The position numbers and the translations under genes are program-made. DNA of 11,485 nt. Source: Opitutales bacterium. GTDB lineage: Bacteria; Verrucomicrobiota; Verrucomicrobiia; Opitutales; Intestinicryptomonadaceae. Below, piece after piece: positions 1-7,228 of this stretch. The DNA lies in assembly GCA_017633865.1 (NCBI GenBank), contig JAGBOM010000035.1:1-11485 (forward strand), given 5' to 3'. How positions within the stretch are numbered: position 1 is the stretch's first letter; every line of letters begins with the position of its first letter. The notes under the pieces are model-generated. The model was given only the letters and a program-made list of their open reading frames with translations, was not told the origin of the DNA and made no database searches.

Positions 1-1
1 C

Positions 2-1384
2 TACTTGGCGCGCGGCGGCTATAAGGGGCTTGAGCGCGCGATAAGCCTCGGCGCCGACGGAATAATCGACGACATGAAAAAAAGCGGTCTTCGCGGCCGC
101 GGCGGCGCGGGATTTCCGACAGGCGTAAAATGGAGCTTCGCAAAGGACTCGCAAAACGACGTCAAATACCTCGTCTGCAACGCCGACGAAGGCGACCCCG
201 GCGCGTTTATGGACAGAGCCGTTTTGGAGGGCGACCCCCATTCGGTGCTTGAGGGCATGATTATCGCCGGCATGGCAATCGGCGCGCACTACGGCTACAT
301 CTATGTAAGAAGCGAATACCCCCTCGCGATTAAGCGCCTAAGAACCGCAATCGCCCAGGCGGAGGAGGCGGGAATCCTTAAAAACAAGGACGGATTCTAT
401 TTCGAAATCAAAATTAAAAAGGGCGCGGGCGCGTTTGTCTGCGGCGAGGAAACATCGCTTATGGCGTCTATCGAGGGCGTGAGGGCGATGCCGAGGCCTA
501 AGCCGCCGTTCCCCGCAAATAGCGGCCTCTTTAAAAAGCCCACAAACATCAACAATGTCGAAACTCTCGCCGCGACCGCCAGCATACTAAGGGAGGGCGG
601 CGCCGAATACGCGAAGCTCGGCACAGAAAAGAGCAAGGGCACCAAGACATTTTCGCTCGCCGGCAAAATCGCGAGGACGGGGCTTATCGAAGTTGAAATC
701 GGCACGCCTCTTAGAGACATTATAGAAAAAATCGGCGGCGGCTGCCCCGACGGCAAAAAGTTCAAGGCGGTCCAGGCGGGCGGGCCCTCGGGCGGCTGCC
801 TAAAGGCGGAGCATCTTGACACCCCCGTCGATTACGAATCCCTCATGGCGCTTGGCGCGATTATCGGCTCGGGCGGCATGGTCGTAATGAACGAGGACTC
901 CTGCATGGTGGAAGTCGCAAAGTTCTTCCTGGGCTTTACTGGCAACGAGTCCTGCGGCAAGTGCATACCCTGCAGAATGGGCACGCAGCACGCCTTGGCG
1001 ATTCTGGAAAAAATCACCTCAGGCAAGGGCGAAATCGAGGACATCGACCGCCTCAAGAAAATCTGCATGACCATGAAGCAGTCGTCGCTTTGCGGCCTCG
1101 GCCAGACGGCTCCCAACCCGATACTGTCAACTTTAATGCATTTTGAGGACGAATATTTGGCGCATATAAAAGACAAAAAATGCCCCGCCAAAGTCTGCCC
1201 GAAGCTCGTGCATTTTAAAATAGACCCCGAAAAGTGCGTAGGCTGCACAATGTGCTCGCGCTCCTGCCCGACGGGAGCCGCGCGCGGCGAGGCCAAAAAG
1301 CCGCACTCGATAGACCCTGAAAAGTGCATATCCTGCTCCGCATGCTACCAGGCGTGCCGCTTTGGGGCGGTTTCGCGCGATTAA
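2..1384 (+). CDS. NuoF/HydB/StnB-family NADH-binding flavoprotein (5' partial)
   Basis: This is the FMN/NAD(H) subunit of a soluble multi-subunit oxidoreductase. The reading frame is open to the left edge (the codon before the TTG at 5 is TAC), so the true start lies outside the window. Residue numbers here count from that TTG. Seen: the FMN/NAD site GLRGRGGAGFPTG (28-40), CNADEGDPGAF (58-68) and GAGAFVCGEET (140-150). The NuoF [4Fe-4S] site is Cys317, Cys320, Cys323 and Cys363. A CPAKVC pair (393/398) resembles the zinc site of HydB. Two C-terminal ferredoxin clusters use Cys411/414/417/421 and Cys441/444/447/451. The two-cluster tail is typical of HydB/StnB-type bifurcating subunits and absent from respiratory NuoF. 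An N-terminal thioredoxin-like [2Fe-2S] domain, if present, is off-window. It lies 26 bases ahead of the NuoG-NfnA fusion gene and probably shares its transcript. The family call is secure; bifurcation is inferred. Confidence 0.93.
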   Translation, partial: YLARGGYKGLERAISLGADGIIDDMKKSGLRGRGGAGFPTGVKWSFAKDSQNDVKYLVCNADEGDPGAFMDRAVLEGDPHSVLEGMIIAGMAIGAHYGYIYVRSEYPLAIKRLRTAIAQAEEAGILKNKDGFYFEIKIKKGAGAFVCGEETSLMASIEGVRAMPRPKPPFPANSGLFKKPTNINNVETLAATASILREGGAEYAKLGTEKSKGTKTFSLAGKIARTGLIEVEIGTPLRDIIEKIGGGCPDGKKFKAVQAGGPSGGCLKAEHLDTPVDYESLMALGAIIGSGGMVVMNEDSCMVEVAKFFLGFTGNESCGKCIPCRMGTQHALAILEKITSGKGEIEDIDRLKKICMTMKQSSLCGLGQTAPNPILSTLMHFEDEYLAHIKDKKCPAKVCPKLVHFKIDPEKCVGCTMCSRSCPTGAARGEAKKPHSIDPEKCISCSACYQACRFGAVSRD

Positions 1385-1410
1385 AAATAAAAAATTGTGT
1401 ATATATAGAT

Positions 1411-3789
1411 ATGGAAAAAATCAATTTGACAATAGACGGCGTAAAAATCGAGGCCGAAAAGGGAATGACCGTTTTGCAGGCTGCAAGGAGCGCGGGGCTT
1501 TACATTCCCTCTCTTTGCGCCCATAAAGAGTTGAGCCCCTACGGGGCATGCAGGCTTTGCGTGGTCGAAATTGACGGCGTAAGGGGAACTCCCACTTCCT
1601 GCACCACGCCCGCCGCCGACGGCATGGTGGTTCGCACCAACACCGAGCAGCTCAACACCCAAAGGCGCCGCACGCTCGAGCTTGTCATGAGCGGGCACAC
1701 CTCCGCGTGCTTTAGCTGCGACTCCCGCGAGGAGTGCGAGAAAATCAAGCCCGAACCCGCCAAGGCTGGCATTTCCACCCGCTGCGGAACCTGCTCGAAT
1801 CGCTCCGACTGCACTTTAAGGAGCGTAAGCCTCGGCAAATTCGAGCGCGAAATGAATTTGCCCCACCTTTACAGCCTCGAAAAAATCGAGCGCGACGACC
1901 CCTTTATCGACCGCGACCACAACTTGTGCGTGCTTTGCGGCATCTGCTTTAGAACCTGCGAGAAAGTCCACGATGGCCACGGCGCGATTGCCATTGTAAA
2001 CAGGGGCAAGAACGCGAAAATCGCCTCCGCCTTCGAAAAGAGCTGGAATTTCGAGGAATGCATGTTCTGCGGAGCGTGCGTTGACGAATGCCCGACGGGC
2101 TGCCTGACAGACCGCTACTCGAAGTGGTACGGCAAGGCGGACTCTTTGGTGGAATCCGTCTGCCAGCTTTGCCCGCAGGCGTGCAAAATCAATTTGCGCG
2201 TTAAAAACGGCAGGTTTATCGGCGCCGAAAAAGTCTCGTTCGACCCCGCCGACACGCTTTGCGCCGCCGGCAGATTCGGCTTGGTTCAAATATCGAACGC
2301 CGCGGGCAGGCTCGCTTTCCCGTACGTAAGAAACGAAGACGGCGAAATGATACCCGCCAAGTTCGCAGAAGCCGCCGCGAAATTCGCGGAAATCGTCAAG
2401 GCCAACAATGGCGCGCTTCTTATCGCAATTCCCGAAACTTCATGCCCCGCCTCAAAAGACGCCGCCAAAGCCATAGCCTCGGCTTTCGGAGGAGATTTGG
2501 AGCTTGTGAAGTTCGACGCCACAGCGCTTTCAGAAGGCGTTAGGGCGAATATCCAAAACGGCAAATATTCCGCGGCGTTTGTCGCCGGCAACTATTTGAC
2601 GGAGGAAGAAGCTGGCAAAATCGCGCACTTCGCGAATTTGGATTTCTTGAGGAGCAAGTCGCAGGGCAGGGCGGAAGTTGTTTTCGCCGCGGCGCTCTTC
2701 GGCGAGGACGGCGCAAAAATCAAGAAGCTCGAAGGGCAGGAAAATCTTTGCTCAACGCTCTTAAAAATTTGCGAAATTCTCGGGATTGCGCCTGAAAAAT
2801 CGCAGCATAAAACTTCGGAATTCGCATCGCCCAAAACGTCGAAATCCGCGCTTCCGAAAGCGTACATGGGGCATCTTGTAGCCGACTTGGTCGAAGACAT
2901 GAAAGCCTTCGGTCTTCCCTTCACGCCGAAGCCCGAAGCGGAAAAGAAAAACGGCGGCTTCGAGGTTCTCGAAAACAAGCTTCTCGCCCCCAACTTCCAC
3001 GCGCTCAAAATCAAGAGCCCCGAAATGGCGAAGTACGCCAAGGCTGGCCAGTTCGCGATTTTGATGGCGAACGAAAAGAGCGAACGCTCGCCCTTTACAA
3101 TTTGCGACTGGAACGCCGAAGAGGGCTGGGTGCAGTTCGTTTTGGAAGAGGTCGGCCGCTCAAGCTCGGAGCTTGCAAGGCTCAAGGCGGGAGACTTCCT
3201 CGCAAACGCGAGCGGGCCCCTTGGCACGCCCGTAGACCTTTCCAAATTCAATGCGGGCGACAAAGTCCTTCTTTTGGGCGGCTGCTACGGCATAGCCGCG
3301 ATTTACCCGATAGCCCGCGAGCTTAAAAAGCTCGGCGCCAAAGTCGTATCGGCGATTGAGGCTTCGACGGAAAATATGCTGTTCTTTGAAAGCGAGCTTA
3401 AGGGAGTTTCCGACGAATTTATCACGCTTACGCGCGACGGCACAAAAGGCGTCAAGGGCGGCTGCTCCGACGTTTACGCAAAACGCGGCGCGGAGTTCGG
3501 CGCGTGCGTTGCGATAGGCTGCGTGTTTATGATGATGCAGTGCTCGCGCCACGCAAGCCTCACGAAGCTTTCGCTTTGCTCGCTCAACCCGATTATGGTT
3601 GACGGCACGGGCATGTGCGGCGCCTGCCGCGTAAGCGTGGGCGGCGAAACAAAGTTCGCGTGCGTCGACGGGCCCATGTTCGACATGGCGGGCGTCGACT
3701 TTGTGGAGCTTTCAAAGCGCAGAACGGCGTACTCGATGCTTGAAATCGACGCGATGCCGCGCCATTTGGGCTCGCCCTGCCACAAGTAA
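1411..3789 (+). CDS. NuoG-like iron-sulfur protein fused to NfnA-like FAD/[2Fe-2S] reductase
   Basis: 792 residues from ATG 1411. This start is chosen because the ferredoxin fold begins at once (MEKINLTIDG); an upstream extension would overlap the NuoF-like gene. There is no clear Shine-Dalgarno. Domains in order: a NuoG [2Fe-2S] domain (Cys36, 47, 50, 64); a His-Cys3 motif (His96, Cys100, 103, 109); an extra CX2CX5C (125, 128, 134); two ferredoxin clusters (Cys173/176/179/183 and 217/220/223/227); an Fdh-type [4Fe-4S] motif (Cys251, 254, 258, 284) ending in GRFG; a shrunken molybdopterin-oxidoreductase-like remnant (about 285-460); a Ser/Lys/Pro-rich linker (about 463-485); and a full-length NfnA-like part (about 517-790). 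The last part has the FAD motifs RSPFT (559-563) and GPLGTP (602-607). Its [2Fe-2S] site is Asp731, Cys736, Cys739, Cys751, the same spacing as the Asp/Cys3 ligands of characterised NfnA. The role as a wire between an NADPH module and a NuoF-like NAD/ferredoxin module is inferred. No hydrogenase H-cluster motifs are seen. Confidence 0.9.
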   Translation: MEKINLTIDGVKIEAEKGMTVLQAARSAGLYIPSLCAHKELSPYGACRLCVVEIDGVRGTPTSCTTPAADGMVVRTNTEQLNTQRRRTLELVMSGHTSACFSCDSREECEKIKPEPAKAGISTRCGTCSNRSDCTLRSVSLGKFEREMNLPHLYSLEKIERDDPFIDRDHNLCVLCGICFRTCEKVHDGHGAIAIVNRGKNAKIASAFEKSWNFEECMFCGACVDECPTGCLTDRYSKWYGKADSLVESVCQLCPQACKINLRVKNGRFIGAEKVSFDPADTLCAAGRFGLVQISNAAGRLAFPYVRNEDGEMIPAKFAEAAAKFAEIVKANNGALLIAIPETSCPASKDAAKAIASAFGGDLELVKFDATALSEGVRANIQNGKYSAAFVAGNYLTEEEAGKIAHFANLDFLRSKSQGRAEVVFAAALFGEDGAKIKKLEGQENLCSTLLKICEILGIAPEKSQHKTSEFASPKTSKSALPKAYMGHLVADLVEDMKAFGLPFTPKPEAEKKNGGFEVLENKLLAPNFHALKIKSPEMAKYAKAGQFAILMANEKSERSPFTICDWNAEEGWVQFVLEEVGRSSSELARLKAGDFLANASGPLGTPVDLSKFNAGDKVLLLGGCYGIAAIYPIARELKKLGAKVVSAIEASTENMLFFESELKGVSDEFITLTRDGTKGVKGGCSDVYAKRGAEFGACVAIGCVFMMMQCSRHASLTKLSLCSLNPIMVDGTGMCGACRVSVGGETKFACVDGPMFDMAGVDFVELSKRRTAYSMLEIDAMPRHLGSPCHK

Positions 3790-3810
3790 TTTAAAGAAAA
3801 GGTATTTGAA

Positions 3811-5256
3811 ATGTCAGAAAATACTGAAAGAAAAATAAAGGCGTCCGGCTTGCCGAGGCACGCCATGCCGGAGCAAAACCCGCAAAAGCGCGCGAAAAAT
3901 TTTGACGAAGTCCCGCTGGGATTCTCTCTCGAAACCGCCATGGATGAGGCCACAAGATGCCTGCGCTGCCCCAAGCCGCGCTGCACGGCGGCGTGCCCCG
4001 TCAATATTAAGATACCCGATTTTATCGACTCAATCGCAAGGGGCGACATCAAGGAGGCGGCCGCCAAGCTCAAGGCGCAAAGCGCGCTTTCGGCGGTCTG
4101 CGGCAGGGTTTGCCCGCAGGAATTGCAGTGCGAAGGCTCGTGCGTTTTGGGGCTCAGGGGCAAGCCTGTTGCAATCGGCTCTTTGGAGCGCTTCGCGGCG
4201 GACTATGTTCGCGAGAACAATTTGGAAAATCCCCCCGAAAAAGCGCCCGCAAGCGGCAAGAAAGTCGCCATTATAGGCTGCGGCCCGGCGGGCATCACGG
4301 CGGCGCTTGAAATGGCTCTCGCGGGGCACGAAGTCGAGGTATTCGAGGGCTTGCACTTCCCGGGAGGCGTTTTGATGTACGGCATTCCGCAGTTCCGGCT
4401 TCCAAAGAGCATAGTTTTGCACGAAATCGAAACGCTGAAGTCCCTGGGCGTAAAAATCCATTTAAACCACCTTATCGGCAAAATGGAGTCCGTCGACGAG
4501 CTTCTAAAAAGCGGCTTTGACGCCATATTTATAGGTTCGGGCGCGGGGCTGCCGAACTTTATGGGCATTCCCGGCGAAAACAACGTCGGCGTATTTTCCG
4601 CAAACGAATTTCTTACGAGGTTCAATTTGATGAAGGCGTACAGCTTCCCGGAATTTGGCACGACGCCTATTAAGGCGCGCAGAATCGTGACTGTCGGCGG
4701 CGGCAACGTCGCCATGGACTCCGCCAGAACCGCGCTCAGGGCGGGCGCGGAATCGGTGCTCGTTTACCGCAGGGCGCGCGAGCAAATGCCCGCGAGGGCG
4801 GAGGAAGTCCACCACGCGGAGGCCGAAGGCGTTGATTTCCGACTGCTTACAGCGCCCAAGCGCGTTTTGGCGGACGAAAACAGCAGAGTCGTAGGCCTCG
4901 AATGCGTAAAGATGGAGCTTACCGAGCCCGACGCTTCGGGGCGCCGCGGCGTTAGGGAAATCGCCGGCAGCGAATTTGTCGTCGAGTGCGACGCAATCGT
5001 GGCGGCAATCGGCAACCGCCCGAACCCGCTTATTCCGATGACCTGCAAGAGCCTCAAAACCACTAAAAAAGGCACGCTTGAAATCGACCCCGAAACGCTC
5101 CAGACCTCCATTCCCGGAGTGTTCGCGGGCGGCGACGTCGTAAGCGGCGCGGCTACTGTAATCAGCGCCATGGGGCAGGCGAAGAAGGCGGCGTTTTATA
5201 TGAACAAATACCTGCGCGGAGAACCGCTCAATGCGGCGCCTGCTGATAAGCAATGA
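3811..5256 (+). CDS. nfnB: NfnB-type NADPH-binding subunit (GltD/GltA family) of ferredoxin:NADP transhydrogenase
   Basis: 481 residues, the usual length for NfnB and glutamate synthase small subunits. A good Shine-Dalgarno (AGAAAAGG, 3795-3802) sits 8 bases before the ATG. Seen: N-terminal cluster cysteines Cys50, 53, 58, 62 and Cys97, 101, 107, 111, with CPQE placing Glu104 where a Glu ligand is reported in characterised NfnB (alignment needed); the FAD dinucleotide fold GCGPAGITAALE (156-167); the NADP(H) fold GGGNVAMD (296-303) followed by Tyr-Arg-Arg (319-321), the usual 2'-phosphate contact; and the closing FAD motif GVFAGGD (436-442). No glutamate synthase large subunit is visible, and the NfnA partner is the C-terminal half of the preceding gene, 21 bases upstream. 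NfnB is therefore preferred over GltD. The enzyme should exchange electrons between NADP(H) and its partners in the cytoplasm. Whether its FAD still bifurcates is unknown, since the related StnC domain is reported to have lost this. Confidence 0.93.
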   Translation: MSENTERKIKASGLPRHAMPEQNPQKRAKNFDEVPLGFSLETAMDEATRCLRCPKPRCTAACPVNIKIPDFIDSIARGDIKEAAAKLKAQSALSAVCGRVCPQELQCEGSCVLGLRGKPVAIGSLERFAADYVRENNLENPPEKAPASGKKVAIIGCGPAGITAALEMALAGHEVEVFEGLHFPGGVLMYGIPQFRLPKSIVLHEIETLKSLGVKIHLNHLIGKMESVDELLKSGFDAIFIGSGAGLPNFMGIPGENNVGVFSANEFLTRFNLMKAYSFPEFGTTPIKARRIVTVGGGNVAMDSARTALRAGAESVLVYRRAREQMPARAEEVHHAEAEGVDFRLLTAPKRVLADENSRVVGLECVKMELTEPDASGRRGVREIAGSEFVVECDAIVAAIGNRPNPLIPMTCKSLKTTKKGTLEIDPETLQTSIPGVFAGGDVVSGAATVISAMGQAKKAAFYMNKYLRGEPLNAAPADKQ

Positions 5257-5995
5257 CGACGGCATAGGCTCGCCGTTTCTAAGCCGCTTTTTGCAGGCGT
5301 TTGCGGGGGCGGCTTGGGATATTACGGCGGTGCTGCCCGCCAGCGAGCAAAGCTGGATTGGGCGCTCCTACAGCCGCCATAAAACCCTTGAATTAAAAGA
5401 GGCTGAAAGCCCGCATAAAAACGTCCGCGTCTTTACCGTAAACGGCACGCCGAGCGACTGCGTGAATATCGCGCTCGGACATCTCTTTGATGGCGCAAAG
5501 CCAATCGCTGTTGTTTCGGGAATCAATATCGGGCAAAATATCGCAATGCCGCTTTTGTGGAGCTCCGGAACTTTTGCGGCGGCGGCGGAGGGCGCGGGCT
5601 GGGGCTTGCCGGCTTTCGCTTTTTCAATGCAGCTTGCCTCGGAGTATTACGAGATTTGCAGAATCTCGCACGAGCCGCCGCCCGAAAAGCTCGATGCAAT
5701 CCTAAAAAAAGCCTGCGCGTTTTCGGAAAAATTCGTGTCGGATTCTCTCGGGCAAAAAATCCCTTTCGGCAGGGTTTTTAACGTAAATTTCCCGATGGAC
5801 TATTCCGAAGAAACGCCCTTAAAAAAATGCGTTCCCGCAAAGGCGAAGCTTTGCCCGCTCTACACAAAAAATCCCGACGGAAATTTCGAGTTCAAGTACG
5901 CGATAGACGCGTCTGCCGCCGACGCGGCCGTTCTTACCGACATGAAGTGCCTGAAAAACGGCTGGGCGTCGTACTCCGAAATAGACCTGCTCTAA
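5231..5995 (+). CDS. surE: 5'-nucleotidase SurE
   Basis: 254 residues, typical for SurE, a metal-dependent nucleoside 5'-monophosphate phosphatase of the cytoplasm. Seen: the N-terminal metal motif SNDDGI (7-12, Asp9/Asp10), PASEQSWIG (36-44) with Ser41, NGTPSDCVNIAL (71-82), and SGINIGQN (96-103) with Asn99, the fourth metal ligand in the family. SSGTFAAAAEG follows at 111-121, where most SurE proteins have YSGTV. The ATG at 5231 lies inside the nfnB end, overlapping it by 26 bases in another frame, so translational coupling is likely. The fold starts directly at this Met. Its stop overlaps the stop of the opposite-strand gene, which leaves no room for a terminator between them. The functional link with the redox genes is not obvious and may be only shared transcription. 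Confidence 0.93.
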   Translation: MRRLLISNDDGIGSPFLSRFLQAFAGAAWDITAVLPASEQSWIGRSYSRHKTLELKEAESPHKNVRVFTVNGTPSDCVNIALGHLFDGAKPIAVVSGINIGQNIAMPLLWSSGTFAAAAEGAGWGLPAFAFSMQLASEYYEICRISHEPPPEKLDAILKKACAFSEKFVSDSLGQKIPFGRVFNVNFPMDYSEETPLKKCVPAKAKLCPLYTKNPDGNFEFKYAIDASAADAAVLTDMKCLKNGWASYSEIDLL

Positions 5996-7167
5996 AAGCC
6001 GAAAAGCCTGCCGATTACGTTTAAGAGGGAGTCGGGCGAGCTTATGCGCTCGAAAAATCCGCCACGCGCGGAGGTGTTTTTTACGAGGAATTTTCCGCCG
6101 CCCTGAATTATGATGTCGAACAAGTCGGTCTGCGCGGTCAGGTACGGGTAGAAAAGCTCGGTTCTTTTCGCGCGCACGTCCAAATTTGCGCTCGAAAAAA
6201 CCAAAGATGCGGGCTTGCGCCTGTTGGGCTTTTGGGCGGAGTCCTTCTGCGTGAATCCGCCCGCCGCGCACAGCACAATTCTGCCGCTGCCGCTAATCGA
6301 GTAGTATCTAAACCTCTTCATGCAAAAGCTCGCGAACGAAAAAAGGTTCCACTTGCACGAAATTTTCAGCCCGTCCGAAAAAGCGCGGATGTTCGAAGGC
6401 ACAAAGAAAGCCCCCGCGCAGTCTTTAAGCTCGATTTCTATAAAATAGTCGTCGGGATTGTCGGAAGTTATGTCGATTTCAACGGCATGACCGGAGGGGT
6501 TTTCGTATCGGTTCATGGCGCACAGCCCGCATAAAACGCTCATAATGGGGTGCGACCAGCTGAAAAGCCAGCGCATCTTTTTTGAAAGAGCGTCCCCATA
6601 GCCGCTTACAAAATTTTCGGACACCACAATCAGGCTTTCTTTCGGCGCGATTTTTACGGGCAGAGATTTTTCTCCGCCGCCTAAAATTCTTATCGAATTT
6701 TCGCCTTCGCCCGAATCGCTTTTAAAGAATTTTACGGGTCTTGACTTCCCCAAACAGGGGGCGGCGCACCAGTATAAAAACGCCCGCCAAAATAGCGGCA
6801 TCGCCGCCAAGAAAAACGCGGCAAAAAGCGCGGAGCGCAGCGTCCGCGAGGCCTGCAGATTTTCAAGAAACGACTTTTGGTAGTAGATTCTCGCCGAGCC
6901 CAGCAGGTTTAACGCCTCGTATTTCGGGCGCAGAGTGAAGGCTTTGTAGTTGAAAATTTCGCAGTAAAGCTCGGGCTTCTCGAACCAGTAGGCGCGTTCT
7001 TTGCGCTTTTCAAGGCGGCTTAGGCGGGCGTCCTCCGCGCAAAACTCCTCGAAGGTCTGCGCCTTCAAAATTTTTTGGTTTTTGCGCTGCCAGTCCACGT
7101 TAAAAAGCGCGATGCCAACCCACGCAAGCAGGAAGGCGGCCGCGAAAAACTTTAGCTTTGAAACCAT
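5992..7167 (-). CDS. Hypothetical membrane protein with two predicted transmembrane segments
   Basis: I do not recognise this protein securely. The start is set at the ATG ending at 7167 (391 residues): an AAGG Shine-Dalgarno lies 7 bases upstream, and a hydrophobic segment begins straight after (MVSKLKFF, then about 7-24). A longer frame would extend into comF on the other strand and is unlikely. Seen: transmembrane segment 1 (about 6-24); a charged, Lys/Arg/Glu-rich stretch (about 28-105); transmembrane segment 2 (about 109-137, FFLAAMPLFWRAF); then a soluble C-terminal part of about 250 residues, rich in beta-like strands, with the Gly-rich elements ILGGGE (161-166), SGSGRIVLCAAGGF (292-305) and IQGGGKFLV (354-362) and the stretch TELFYPYLTAQTDLFD (336-351). 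The repeated glycine-flanked strands faintly recall AIM24/TIGR00266-type beta barrels, but that is a guess. It is the only minus-strand gene before the integrase and is probably transcribed alone. Confidence 0.75.
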   Translation of the reverse strand: MVSKLKFFAAAFLLAWVGIALFNVDWQRKNQKILKAQTFEEFCAEDARLSRLEKRKERAYWFEKPELYCEIFNYKAFTLRPKYEALNLLGSARIYYQKSFLENLQASRTLRSALFAAFFLAAMPLFWRAFLYWCAAPCLGKSRPVKFFKSDSGEGENSIRILGGGEKSLPVKIAPKESLIVVSENFVSGYGDALSKKMRWLFSWSHPIMSVLCGLCAMNRYENPSGHAVEIDITSDNPDDYFIEIELKDCAGAFFVPSNIRAFSDGLKISCKWNLFSFASFCMKRFRYYSISGSGRIVLCAAGGFTQKDSAQKPNRRKPASLVFSSANLDVRAKRTELFYPYLTAQTDLFDIIIQGGGKFLVKNTSARGGFFERISSPDSLLNVIGRLFGF

Positions 7168-7228
7168 AATTTTGCCTTGATAAAAAACGTAATAATCGGG
7201 ATTATGAATTTGTAAAACAAATAATATG
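7165..7228. promoter_or_regulatory. Divergent intergenic region with 14-bp palindrome and possible overlapping promoters
   Basis: This gap separates the start of the minus-strand membrane-protein gene from comF. ATAATC-GG-GATTAT (7192-7205) is a perfect inverted repeat. On the + strand TTGATA (7177-7182) lies 17 bases before GATTAT (7200-7205). On the - strand TTGTTT lies 17 bases before the other GATTAT arm (7197-7192). Both possible -10 boxes are thus arms of one palindrome, which would let a single regulator control both genes. GATTAT matches the sigma-70 -10 consensus at only four of six positions, so the promoter reading is tentative. Confidence 0.35.

Noticed and set aside
5..7. TTG as the real start of the NuoF-like gene
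   Set aside because: The frame is open to the window edge, and family members carry conserved sequence before this point, so the gene is truncated by the window.
1411..3789. [FeFe]-hydrogenase or formate dehydrogenase catalytic subunit
   Set aside because: None of the H-cluster cysteine motifs are present, and the molybdopterin domain is too short and has no Cys/Sec active-site context. The C-terminal part is plainly NfnA-like.
3801..3815. GGTATTTGAAATGTC before nfnB resembling the right-end palindrome
   Set aside because: Only the left half and part of the right half match; it overlaps the Shine-Dalgarno and start codon and is best taken as chance.
3811..5256. Glutamate synthase small subunit (GltD)
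   Set aside because: There is no GltB large subunit nearby, and the adjacent gene carries the NfnA partner domain. Sequence alone cannot fully exclude it.
5819..6271. Long minus-strand open frame (150 codons) across the surE/membrane-protein junction
   Set aside because: It has Arg-rich composition typical of an out-of-frame shadow in GC-rich DNA and overlaps two well-supported genes.
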